64,000 nt of DNA from Trachythela sp. YZ-2020 (taxonomy: Eukaryota > Cnidaria > Anthozoa > Malacalcyonacea > Clavulariidae), in assembly GCA_016169945.1 (NCBI GenBank), contig JADLSH010000052.1, positions 372,001-436,000 of the forward strand, written 5' to 3'. Both the position numbers and the translations under genes were made by a program. The notes under the pieces were generated by a model. The model saw only the letters and a program-made list of their open reading frames with translations. It ran no database searches and was not told where the DNA came from. This document shows, in pieces, positions 21,352-32,429 of the stretch. Within the stretch, counting starts at the first letter, position 1, and each line of letters opens with the position of its first letter.

Positions 21352-23202
21352 CAGCTGAAGTTCACTGTCAACCTTTAACTGTTTCCTTAAAGCCTTCTTT
21401 TTCTTTTTCAAGTAATTTATACTTGTTAAGGATATATCATGCAAAGGAGAATCCTCTGACAGTTTCGTATAGTTTGATAATGTTTTCAAAGCATAGGTTT
21501 TGACACTCCTTTGACACTGCAACATCACATTGTTCAACAATATTGTTCCACAAACTTTTTGCTAATGGAGAAGCTTGGACCTACTCAACAACTTTATCCA
21601 CAAGTAATGGGGTAGGTTTGCCAATTCTTGTGTGGTTTCTAAACACAATTCAGGAATTTCTGCAATATTTACCAGCCAGGAATTGGGTGCCCACAGTGCT
21701 CCTTGGGAAATTGAAGAAATGTAGTCATTTTCTTCAGTAGGTACTTTCATTGAAAACAATAGTATTTTTCTTTCCATAATGCTTGGATTACATAGCCAGC
21801 AACATTTAAGCAAGGGGTCCAAGCTTGTCGGGTGTGATGGATAATTCACTCTAAACAGAAGAAATGAAAATATTAAAATGATTTTCTGCTTTAACCCACA
21901 TACACCTAACAGTCTCATTGGTAAGTAAAATCATCTGGCATTAGACAGAATAAAAAATACAAATTTTAGTGCTATCAGGATTAACCCATTATCTGGTGTT
22001 AAGGTAGGGCACATACTAAAGTAGGGTGCATCTGGGTTCATTGCAAGCTAATAGGTTAACCAGAGACACTGGCAGATAGTTTTGTTAACCAATTAACTGG
22101 CAGCACCCTACCACTGATGAGCAAAAGGGCCTGGCATTAGACAGAGTGACATACTAAAGTAGGGTGCATCTGGAAGCATTGCAAGCTAATAGGTTAACAA
22201 GAGACACTTTTGTTAATTAACCATTAACTGGCAGTACCCTACTACTGATAAGTGAAATTGTCTGGCATTTAATAGACAGAGTAAAACACTGAAATAGGGT
22301 GCATTGCAAGCTATGGGTCAAAACATAGTTATTCTTTTGTCAATATAGTATCGAAAAATGATACACTCTAAGATTGTGGGAGAAGTGCGGCAGCTTTCAC
22401 TTCACCTGTGAAATGAAGTGCAAGCTAATATTTGTTTTTATAAATATCTCAGCCTGTCACAAACATGCACTTTATATATAATGCAATATGCATACCGTAT
22501 CTTCACAGGTAACTTCAGAATATTTTAATATCCGGGTGATCAGTCGTTCAGGCAAATTTACCAGCATCAGAAACACGACTTTGTAATCACTGAACGGATG
22601 AAAATATTCTTTCCATGAACGATACATTTTCCCGAAGTAGTCTTTCATGAATCTTTGTGAATGTTATCTAGAAGACCATTCACATCTTCAGATTTTCTAC
22701 GAACGATTTACTGCGTTGCAAGTCAACTTGTTTCTCTGGGTAAACCTTAATCGGTGGGACTTTCTCCTCCGTGATGTAGCTTGGTATTTGTTTTTTTCCC
22801 TTTGTTAGAAGCTGTAGTAGCTTTAGCGGCTTCGACATCTTCGGTGTTCACGGGTGAATGTTTAATACTGCGAACATGCATTGCTTCGTATGCCCTCTTT
22901 AGATTTGCACACTTTTGAGCAAAATTCGCAAGGAAATTGCTTTAAACCTTCAACCTAACACACAAACAGAAGACAGAGATAATGTTAAAGGCATCTTACT
23001 TCACATTTTGTCAAGGAACACAATATAAAAGACTTACTTCTTCAACTGAACGCGATATTTCTTGTGTCAATTCTTCAGCGTCGATTTGCAGCAGTTCAAT
23101 AGTTTGCTGAAAATTGTCCTCCGTGGTTGTATTTTCGACTTCGGAGCCCAGAATTGAAGGAATTTCGCTTTCTGAATCGTATGCTGAACTTGTCGAAGCC
23201 AT
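21352..23202 (-). pseudogene. convergent C2H2-like zinc-finger gene in transposon T
   Basis: Exon 1 (23202-23038, 55 codons, GTAAGT donor) starts MASTSSAYDSESEIPS and is acidic. Exon 2 (22954-22496) joins in phase and reads VEGLKQFPCEFCSKVCKSKE, then in a shifted frame HVRSIKH, together a C2H2 finger; further shifted frames give VPPIKVYPEKQVDLQRSKSF and YFGKMYRSWKEYFHPFSDYK. Exon 3 (from 21850) reads NYPSHPTSLDPLLKCCWLC, ALWAPNSW, and, in another frame, SPLAKSLWNNIVEQCDV and a Lys/Glu-rich end. At least four frame changes or stops make it non-functional here. I do not recognise a family beyond the finger. Promoter DNA falls in the right TIR of T, mirroring the THAP gene, so both genes seem to start from TIR-borne promoters. 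Confidence 0.5.
21963..22320. repeat. dispersed TTAACCCATTA...TAATGGGTTAA-type repeat, two units
   Basis: Units of about 160 bp containing ttaactggcagcaccctac, ggcattagacagagt and actaaagtagggtgcatctgg, ending in aataggttaac. The same family appears at 30890-30975, 32740-33010, 33770-33975 and 34385-34500. Confidence 0.7.
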
Positions 23203-23430
23203 GACAAGAGCCACAATGCCTTATTTCAGTATTTATAATCACAATATCGTATTTCAGTAATACTACACTCTAGTAATTTCTGAATTCGATGCACTCGTAT
23301 TGTCACGTGACGCGGTTTCTCAACATCTGAAATTAATTGGCTCGAAAGCCTTTGAAGTTTGCCGGCCTTCCAAACCCTGTCTCTATTAACTATGGTATGA
23401 GTCAGCAATCTAGGTTTATTATATCTATGA

Positions 23431-24340
23431 CTAGAAATACATGCATGCAGTAACCCCTCGCCCATTTGAACCATAGTTAAGTTTGAACCAAACAATTTAC
23501 TCCCAAAGGTTATTGTAACATGAAGTACTGAGTCGACGAATGTAACCATGGTAACACGCAACATTGTATATTTTTATATTTTAATTTGTACAAAATCTTA
23601 TTTAGTTTTTAAATATAAAATTATCAATTGTCCAACTATGTAAAGTGGGTATGCTATTGTGTACTCTTTTAGGTTTGATTTACTGTAACATTCAACCTTA
23701 GACGTTCACAAAACGTTTCGAAATTTTCAAAAAACTTCAACTGCTTTTCGAGGAGTATTTTTATACTTCGCACTTGCTTTTGCAATGAAGTTTTTGAGAT
23801 TTAATGCTTTTTTATTTTTCTATAACATATTTGAATCAATACTAAAATACTCTTAAAGATCAATCAATGTTGTATTGACCACACAGAATGATCTACACAT
23901 TTTCAAATTCACAAACTATACTGCATGCTATGTTAAAAAATCGGCAAACAAAGCATGGAAAATAGACACTTGCCTGTTTAAAACGCTCCTTTTTCGGTCT
24001 TTCGACTTTTTCTCCTCTTGTTAATTTGTCCTCTAAATAACTTTCATTTATCTTGTTTCGGAGACTTAACATATAAACTTACTTACATAGAGACTTACTT
24101 ATAAAATGAGTGCAAAACTAATTTTGAAAAAGGTTTGCAAAATGGAAGTCTTCACTGTCTTCTCTCGGCTTGAACTTGCGCATGCGCATACCTTACGAAA
24201 AGGTCCTGTCCAGTCCAGTCCTGTCCATGACAAAAAAAAATGGCGGACGACTTTGCATTCCACAATGTTTTCACATACCCGGGTGTAAATCTCCGAGCGG
24301 AATTAGTACCCTCGCACGGCGCTTCGCGCCGGCTCGGGGA
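23431..24340 (-). mobile_element. non-autonomous Helitron, copy H3
   Basis: Full-length inverted counterpart of H1: the CTAG end lies at 23431-23434 and the TCCCCGAGCC end at 24331-24340. It is inserted between A (23430 on the plus strand) and T (24341), splitting the ATTATTTT target duplication of E1, so it arrived after E1. Similarity to H1 is high over the whole length. No coding capacity. Confidence 0.85.
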
Positions 24341-24586
24341 TTATTTTGACACCAAGGTTGCTATGGTTACCCTATTATTATCCTGGCTTGCTCAGTCCTT
24401 CTTCCGCGCTTTCGCGCCAGTTGCGAAGTTTCAAGGAAAGTCGCTGAAATTTACAAATTTCGGCTAGTTATATCTTTTTTATTTTTGCTCTGATTGTGTT
24501 CGTTCTTTTACCTTTTAAAAGTTTGAGTGTCCATTTAGAATCGTATGTTTTTTGTTTTTTAATAATTGTGCAATGAAATTGTAAAA

Positions 24587-24708
24587 ATGCCATGGAAAAG
24601 AGTGACACAACACAAGCGGTTCAATGTCGATTTCCCTCGATTTCCTTCAATAACAAGACGAAGCATTGTAGAGCAACAGCTAAGAAGTTTAAAAGATTGG
24701 ATAAAAGG
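24587..24708 (+). CDS. orphan first exon, unknown protein
   Basis: ATG at 24587 opens 40 codons (PWKRVTQHKRFNVDFPRFPS, then RRSIVEQQLRSLKDWIKG) ending at a strong donor (AAAAGG|GTAAGATG). The basic composition and splice site look like a genuine first coding exon. The presumed downstream exon was not found. A repeat-bounded 7.6-kb unit begins about 90 bp into the putative intron. I do not recognise the family; chance ORF is a real alternative. Confidence 0.3.
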
Positions 24709-25415
24709 GTAAGATGAGCCTTTTAGTTGTTTTGGTAGATTATATAGTACATGATTTTAACAAATTGAGGCCTCTAGATCAGGTGTTTTATGCACGAGTC
24801 AATATTAACCCCCACCCCCCCCACCCCGGGCCAAGGTGGGGATTTGTTTTATGGCCAATGAAAACACACAACAAATCCCCCATACATGGGGAACGATTTT
24901 GACAACAAAATCCAACAAATACCCCATTACCTGGGGCCATTCTCAATACCAAAACAGAAAAAAAATAATTTTAAAATGTAACTTTTCAATTTCAGTTAGC
25001 ATCATCAAATTACTGATGAATATGAATCAAATGCCTTCAGAGCATTATGACAAATTGAGTTCTGGATCCGTTTTTGCTTTGCTTTGAGATGATAAATTGA
25101 TGACGCTAACTTGGTTGAAATAACAAAGAAAATATTTTTTTGTTTTAAGTTATATCATAACAAATATAAACTAGATATAACATCAAATATAAGAAATAAC
25201 GTCAAAGCAGCGGTGCAGAAGTTCAGTTCAGAAGGTGAATGGAAGATTAATCTGAAATACAAAAAAAAATTACCTTCAATATGACAACTATATTGAATAG
25301 AATAGAATATAACTTTATTTCACGAGGGAAGACGTATTAACCATAAAGGTTATCTAACATACGGCCCTCACAATATTACAATACTTACAGAAAACTACAT
25401 TTATACTGAACTAAT

Positions 25416-25419
<4 letters not shown>

Positions 25420-25456
<37 letters not shown>
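25420..25456. repeat. (AT)n microsatellite
   Basis: About 18 uninterrupted AT dinucleotides. Confidence 0.95.
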
Positions 25457-25459
<3 letters not shown>

Positions 25460-25579
25460 GTTATAATTTATTCATAAAATTAAGCCGTCACTACACGGTG
25501 TTTCACGCCTAACTTTATAAGCGAGGCGATCTTCAGGCGACATATATGTCACATATATTTCACCAATATGCGACATATA

Positions 25580-25615
25580 TTTCACCAATGTATATATATA
25601 TATATACATTGGTGA
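25580..25615. repeat. 36-bp perfect palindrome
   Basis: tttcaccaatg + (ta)n + cattggtgaaa, able to form a cruciform. It lies downstream of the PHD exon and shares ttcaccaat with two neighbouring copies at 25557-25590. Confidence 0.85.
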
Positions 25616-25689
25616 AAATATTATAGGAATAATGTAGTACATTGTAATTCGAATTGAAATAAGTATACTTTTGGTTTGAAAATACAAAC

Positions 25690-28600
25690 CTTTACAAATA
25701 CTACAGAACCACTTGTCTTTAGGGATATTATCTGCTGTCAACCCAACACACTCAACATGGAACCACTCAATTTGGCAGCTGGGACTGTCACATGCAATCA
25801 TTGTCCCATACTCTCCTTCACCACAAGTACAGTAGAACTCTAAAAATAATTTAGTAACAATGTTTAAATTATATGAAAAATATATTTTATATAATTTAAA
25901 GTATCTTTTATTCATTCTGTTGAGCGTTAAAGCTTATAGCTACAAATTTTCTCTTACCCTTTTCTAAGTTCTGTTGAACTGCACTGTGTTTTTTTCTTCT
26001 TGTTGCTGCTGCCTTTTTCGCTCCTTCACGTCTTCTTTCAGCGACATCTGACAGATGATTTAACCACATTGTCACTTCTTCTACTGATAAAAAGGTCTGG
26101 CGGGCCAAGTCTGTTATCTCTCCTTCTGTAAGCTCATGGTTGTTATTTTGCGCTATATTCCTAGCTTCTCGAATTACCACAGACGGTGGCTTGAATTGCA
26201 TATCAGTTTTGCCCTTAGCCCTAAAATGGGCTAGGTGCTCCTCAGGTTTAAGGTAATGTCCAGTACATATTCCAGGACATTGCGTGCATGGACCTCCCCA
26301 TGGGCGAGAAGGGTCTGGAATTGATATAGGGAAGTACTTGAGCTCAGGGCCACCAGGAAACCATGTAAGAGGAAGATCAGGTTCTGCATTGGACTGTAAA
26401 CACCTTGGATGACAGCAGCCACGTAGACAACAAGGCAAAAACATAAGGTACGGGCAAGTTCTGAACCATATGTCTATCGCGCAGTTCCCAAATTTCCTCG
26501 AAGTAATGGTAAAGTGTAGGTTCAGATTCCAGCAGTGTTTTCTTTGCTTCTTTCGTTCCCTTAAGAAAAATTGACAACTTTGGTCGCCTCTCAGTAAGGT
26601 ATTTAGCATGGACTCCATTGGCACCCTTAAGAAGTCGGATAGGTTGTTGGCCACATGGGGCTCCATCCACCTTTCTAATATACACATCGGTTGCAAGTTC
26701 CAGATTTTTGGTAAGTTGGGCTTGATCTAGACCTTTGCCTGAATAGTTTGGCCCTCCGAGTGTTGATGGGATGAATAGATTACAATGTGCTACAGCTAGA
26801 CATCCATTTTGAAGCTCGACTCGATTCAAATACGAACCACCGCTGTGTCGTGTTGTCACCAAAGTGCATGTACTCTTCTTTTCCAAGTGGTGTTCAGTCC
26901 AATAAAATTGTACTTCCTGATGAGAAGGAGCTTCGTCGGCACATCCGTCAACACGAATACATTCAATATCCTTGCCGGTGAACAATGATTGAAATTCAGC
27001 AGTTTCCTCCAACATTCTTAAATCAGCGGCATGTTGTGCTGGACTCTTTTCGAATGATGCATGTGCCTTGACAACTCCAGCGCAAATTTCCGAGGTTGTA
27101 CTAGTTTCCATAAACATATAAGAACTGACTTGTAACATTGCTGTATATTTGTTAAGATAATCAGATCGTGTTGTCAGCTCTGGCTCTGACACAGTAGAAA
27201 ACGATGCACGTTGCTTGTGAGTAAACGTGGTATCCAGTCTGAATCCAGCAGCATCGTCTCTGTTCAAAGTTAGAGTTTTACTACCGTCTGATAATTGCAG
27301 ATAATCCAAACCACGATACATTGCTGTCGAGTAATGAGCATCTGGATTGAATTTGATGGAAAATCCCTTGCGAGCCTTGCGACATGTTATCTTGGCGATC
27401 CCTTTATAACGCTTAGAAGACATTTTCCTGTGGTTCCTTGCAACACAAAGTTGGACTATTGTCCCGTAACCAAACTTAGTATTATACTTTTCTTCCAGGT
27501 GTTTCTTAATTCGGCCATAGGTCACTCTCTGCCCAGGATTCTCAGTTGTTTTGCCATATGTGAACGTCAAAACCCCCGTCCGTCGCCATGCATCCGCTCC
27601 AACTTTTCTTTCTCGGACAAACTTTTCAATATCAGACCCAATGTTGGGATATTTTTTAAGAACTCTTGCTACTCTTTTCGGTAATTTTCTTTTCAAAAGA
27701 CGGGATGCCGCAACTGCTTTAGCTACTTTTACGTTTGCCTTTTTTCTGTAAATCTTCCTTTGTTTGTTAATCATGTTTTTTGCTGCCTCTGAATGTAGAT
27801 CAGTAACATCTAACCAATCGTCTGGGTTCACACTATCGCTTTCATCACTACTGTTAATATCTTGATCTGACATTTGACAGCTTAGTCCATTTAACTCGTG
27901 AGAACCTTCCTCGTCGTTAACTGGGTCACATTCATCATTTCCGGAGTTTGAGTCATCCGAGTGGTTTGAATCTTCTTCCTCCGAGACTGTGTCGTCTTCT
28001 GATTCTGATTCATCATCAAGGACATGGATACCTAAAACTCTCAAAGAAGCCACGTTTTCTGCTTTAGATAGTTCCAAGATGCTTTTCCTAATAGAGTGTG
28101 CCATTGCAATCGCATCCATTATCTTTTCCTCTTGTCCATGAAAGTTTTCGAATCCATAAAGTTTCCTTGCTTCTTTAGAACTCAGACCCTGGCTTTTACA
28201 CGCTGTATATTTAATCAGCAATCGATCACTTTCTGATGAAGCAAGCTTACATAACAAAGACAAACTTTCTCTTGGTAAGTTTGCCATTGTTGCCTTGGAA
28301 GTATTTGAATTGTTCTGTGAAACCAGAAAGTATTCAATAGATTTGCAGAATGTCAACATATCTACTCCTTGTCGTAGTTCTGTGACGTAAAGCCTTTGTG
28401 AACCAGGTCCAGTTAGTTTCATTTCGAATACTACTACTGGAAGCTGCATTAGTCTTCTAATCAGTGGCGCCGCCAGGATTTATTTTTGGGGGGGCAAAGA
28501 AATTGCAGGGGGGTCCGGGGGCATGCTCCCCCGGGAAAATTTTGAATTTTGGGTGTCTAAAATGGCATTTCCTGCGTTTTGGAGGCACTTGGACATCCCT

Positions 28601-31419
28601 ACGCAGCACAGTTCATTCTCTATACACCCCGTCACCCCCCCTTTGTCACCAGATTTGGACGAATCTAGAAACCCATTCTGTAAAATATTGGGGGGGCGGC
28701 CGCCCCCCCTCGCCCCCCCTTGCCGGCGCCACTGCTTCTAATAGCTTTATCGGATTGATACTTAACATCAAACAACGCTCTAAAGAGTGTTGACACCTCA
28801 CAAATTCCTTCATGAGTTTGTAATTTTCTTGCAATTTGTAACAGTGGCAAACATTTGCTACAGTTTTCTGACTTGCAATTATGGCTCATCGCTCTGCAGT
28901 AAAGTTCTCTAGCTTTTATGAACTCGCATAAACTCAAGTTATTAATGCTAGATATATAAATTCCTTCTTGTGGACGTTTGGCAGTTTTGGCAATATTTAC
29001 ATGTGTCAAATAACGAAGTAACAACTCGCTTTCTTCATCTTTAAATTGGTTAGAATAGTTAACGTTATCTGTCGTATCAACGACATCTGAGTTCTGAGCC
29101 CCAGGTTCTACCACTCTGGGGCTACCTCGTCTAAAAAAGGATGTGTCTCCAAATCGTCTTCGTTGTCGCTGAACCTCGTCGAAGTATCTTCGCAGTCAGG
29201 TACAGGTATACCCTCCTCACTTGATGTTGGTACTGAACTCAACCTTTCAGAACACGGAGACGAGATTTCACTAGGACTTAATAGAGCGCATTCTGACACT
29301 TCACTTAAATTAGAAGCCTCACTTTCTGTGGTAGTAACATCAGCAACTGTTACTGTATTGGCATGTTGGGCAAAAAAAGACGAAACTGTTCGTTGTTTTG
29401 ACATTTCCTTTGGTTGACTGGTACTTGTCGCTTTTGCTTTAACTTTCTGGTGATATGCTTTTGATCTTGTTTCCTTGGACTTCAGAAGTGACAGCTCTTC
29501 AGTTAGTTTTCGCTTTTCCTTTCGTTTTTCACTGATTTGTTCCAGGACTTGGGCAGCTTGTGAGTATTTCTGTGTATTGGCAAGCTTTGTTCTTTCACTG
29601 TGAAGAAGACTCATTAGTTTGTCCAACGTTTCGATATCTTCACCAAGTTCGGAAATCCTCTTCTGGCGCATCTCTTCTGACAGCTTTTTTCTCTTTTCAC
29701 AAGGATTGCTTTTGTCTTCCGTACTTGTGCCAAACACGCGTGAGCGACTTTTCTTCTTGGCATAATTATAACCCTCTGAATCGAGCTTCTTTCGAGCTAG
29801 ATCAATCAATTGCCCTCTGTTATTAATAAGATTCGGGTCTTCCAAACAAAGCGTGTAGGCAGCATCATTCATACGCCTTTGATATCTAGTCAAATCCTCT
29901 TTCGTGTAAATGGTAGAGCCAGCTCTTATCTTTGCTTTGTCTACATCGACAGAGATTGTTTCGGTAATGTCTTGATGAACCTAAATAAAATTGTACTTTG
30001 TTGAATCCTAACAACCCAGTTTCTTTGAACATGGAAATCCATTTCTCCCTGCAACCCACACATATTTAAAATGACACAAAGTTGGATTGTCTACCTTGAT
30101 TTCTGGACCAAGTTGGCTGAGATTACTTGTCAATGTTAACTGCCCTGTGCTACAAATCTTAATTCCAGTGGGACCACCGATGGGTGACTACAATGAAAGA
30201 GAATTCAAGTCATCCATGAACCTTTCATGTACTTGACCAAACAATGCCGTAATACTTTCCTGCTACAAGACTGAAATTACAAAACAGTAATGCACTAAAA
30301 TTCTATAATTGTTTTTCCTGTGCTACAATCTAATAAGTTAAAACAAAGAAGCAACCACCACAGTTTATCAGTTAATTTAACTGTTGTATACTGTATCAAT
30401 AAAGAGGGTTAGAAATGTTAAATATATTAACCTTTCCTTTTTGCTCTGGTGGCAATATTAATACATCTGTTGTCTTGTCTTCAGGGCATGTTGCCTTTAT
30501 GAAAAAAAATATGAGGTACAGTAGTACTATTAGGCTTTCCGGCTGAGAATCGAAGATCTGTACAACATCGTCAAAGTATACATCAGCATTATATATAGCT
30601 AACTGGAATTACGTACACAACTCAGTTAACTCACAACATCAGTTGAGCATAAATTAGGTAATAGAGATGTCTGTTTAATAGCAAATTAAAATAAAGTCAT
30701 GAAAATTTAAAGTTTAAGCAATCAAGCATTTCTCTCACCTTTTTTTTCTTGGGAGGTTCACATGTATCTTGGTTAAACTATGGTTATGAAATAAGAGTAC
30801 AACCTAAGTTTAGAATATGAGCAAGTAAACTGATTATTTGTGAAGGGTAGAGGTTGGAGAGAAAACAAACAAACCTATCTGCATGCCAATTTCTCTTGTT
30901 AACCAATTGACTGGCAATGTGCCCAAATTTGCATTCCTTACTTTATTCTGTCTATTGCCATACAATTTTATTGTCAATGGGGGGAGTTGCATACCATACC
31001 CACTATAAGCAGCCTTAAAGGTAATGCATATTAATACCTGCTTTTAATATGGGCTAATATTCCAATTATGTCACCTAAGATGGTGATGCCCATCTCTTGC
31101 AGCATTGGTTTGGTAATTTCACAGAGATGTGTCTCTTGTATCCTTGGAGATATAAAAATACAACATAATGAAAATCACAAATGAACTTTATATAAAATAC
31201 ATTTATTTCAACTTAATTTATTACCACTGGAGTAAGACAAAGGATAAACTCTCTGCACCACCATAAAAATTGTATTATGTACATTAAATAATAGATATCA
31301 CCAACACCTTTTCAATCAATATTTTCATGAATGTACCTGTTTTCATTAAAAAGTTGGGCATATTTGCCTGTTTGGTCATTTGCCACCCCACAATCAGCAA
31401 AAAATTTCTCCCAATCCAT
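25690..31419 (-). pseudogene. SAM / coiled-coil / RNase H-like / PHD-finger gene, disrupted
   Basis: Exons in order: 31419-31337 (MDWEKFFADCGVANDQTGKY) and 31142-31038 (EITKPMLQEMGITILGDI) together form a SAM domain; 30777-30739 (EPPKKKK, NLS-like); 30494-30432; 30187-30095; the large exon 29980-25958; and PHD exon 25839-25690. The large exon has a coiled coil (EKRKEKRKLTEELSLLKSK), an acidic stretch, IRVDGCADEAPSHQEVQFYW and HSGGSYLNRVELQNG (transposase-like core), a Cys cluster (CCLRGCCHPRC), a HTH-like LSVEEVTMWLNHL and a basic end. The PHD is ING-like ([34 protein letters not shown]), a type that reads histone H3K4 methylation. Damage: frame changes near 29110 and 26445 and a MITE at 28462-28734. 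The phase between the SAM exons and the NLS exon does not join simply, so an exon may be missing. Confidence 0.65.
28462..28734. mobile_element. hAT-type MITE inserted in the SAM-PHD coding exon
   Basis: Ends CAGTGGCGCC...GGCGCCACTG, 273 bp, flanked by 8-bp direct repeats CTTCTAAT (28454-28461 and 28735-28742). Removing the element plus one repeat rejoins the exon in frame (AIR then RLMQLPVVV on the minus strand). 8-bp duplications and CAGTGGCG ends are typical of hAT MITEs. Confidence 0.9.
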
Positions 31420-32239
31420 TTTCTGTTGATAAAATAATATAAGGAACAGTCAAAAAGCCTGCAAACTGGTACAGCTGATTGCTTTCTCCACATATCGCAC
31501 AGTCAGCTGATAAACATACACCACAATCCATAAACTTTGACATATTGTTTGGTTTCCTATTTGCCAATTAATACTTTAGTAATACATATAAAATATTTAT
31601 GAAATTTGATTCTGTATTTATACAAATATAGTACAGTTTTGTTTTTATACATTGAAGGGTCAACAACCCCCATGTGCAACCCTGCATTTTATTTAAAATA
31701 TTTTTGGTGTAATATGGCTTTTTATATTATATTTAAAATATTTACAACAAACCATTAGGTTTATTATAAAGTATACAAATGTAGAGTATTAAACCTTTTT
31801 AAAATTATTTATAAAGTCCAGTGTATATTGTATATAAATGAGATGAATAATAATGAATATATTTGAACACCTAATATATTTTAAATATACATGTCATGAA
31901 TTATTAATAAAATATACAATGTTAGAAATATTCATATTGTATGTTCATAAGATGACTAAAAATGATATATAGATATATATTCATATATAAAAGGAAACTT
32001 ACCCAAGAAATTGAAGAAAGAAAACTCCAAAACACAGCAAAGATCTGTTTAAGTTAACACGTGTTTCGCACTTCCAGGTTCAAAAGTCAAAAAGCTCATG
32101 TTTCATATAAGTACTTCCAGGGTAAGATAGGAAATTTAGGGTTGGTTAGGGTTAATAGTTGTTAATAGTGTTATGGTTTGGATCCATTATATCCTTGCAA
32201 GATGAAGTACCTACACTGTTTCATGTGTATGGCTGCTGA

Positions 32240-32425
32240 CCAAAAATATTGCAGATAATATACAAATGCCCCTACCCCTGGGGATCCCCAACGATCCAAC
32301 TATTGCAAATGCCCCCAAACCTTGGGCACATATTTTTCTCGAATCCCCTGTTGTACCCCCTAGTATCCCCACCTTGGCCGGGGGTGGGGGGGTGGGTGGG
32401 GGTTAATATTGACTCATGCATTAGT
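32240..32425 (-). repeat. right inverted arm of the SAM-PHD unit
   Basis: Mirror of 24798-24865 in its outer 60 bp; the inner part holds CCCC/GGGG words (cccctggggatcccc, tttgggggcatttgc) unlike the left arm. Confidence 0.6.
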
Positions 32426-32429
32426 ATAT

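Larger units (their letters stand above)
19867..23394. mobile_element. THAP-encoding DNA transposon T, P-type candidate
   Basis: Ends are inverted: CATAGTTCATAGAGACAGGG on the left, with the complement (ctctattaactatg) closing at 23394. TIR homology of roughly 110 bp includes the palindrome GTCACGTGAC (19929-19938 and 23302-23311). Target duplication GTATGAG at 19860-19866 and 23395-23401, made inside E1's right arm; the other E1 arm shows the uninterrupted sequence. It carries two convergent genes: a THAP reading (+, 20049-20933) and a zinc-finger reading (-, 23202-21352). A THAP domain, CA ends and a 7-8 bp duplication suggest the P superfamily, but no transposase catalytic core is seen. 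Confidence 0.75.
17832..23429. mobile_element. long-TIR DNA transposon E1 (interrupted by T)
   Basis: Starts CATAGATATAATAAACC and ends with its inverse (23413-23429). Target duplication ATTATTTT at 17824-17831 and, split by Helitron H3, at 23430 plus 24341-24347. The arms are about 560 bp (17832-18390 and 19343-19866 continued at 23395-23429) and contain ATCCAAGATGGCCGCC. Transposon T (19867-23394) sits inside the right arm. Without T, E1 is about 2.07 kb. An 8-bp duplication and CA-starting ends fit P-type elements, but E1 encodes no recognisable transposase. A diverged solo arm lies at 60197. Confidence 0.8.
24800..32425. mobile_element. candidate large DNA transposon with SAM-PHD protein
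   Basis: Inverted ends: GAGTCAATATTAACCCCCACC from about 24798, followed by a C-rich tract and ggccaaggtggggat, with the mirror image at about 32350-32420 (atccccaccttggccggggg ... ggttaatattgactc). Flanks carry ATGCA(C/T) on both sides, possibly a target duplication, although the exact boundary is ambiguous. Inside is one multi-exon gene on the minus strand (25690-31419). The arms diverge after about 60 bp. I infer a transposon because the repeats bracket exactly this gene; an empty site was not found. Confidence 0.5.

Noticed and set aside
2333..24340. The inverted pair 2333-3190 / 23431-24340 read as terminal repeats of one 22-kb element
   Set aside because: Each member has Helitron ends, an A|T insertion site and its own context; further copies occur at 7949, 53422 and 62291. 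They are independent insertions.
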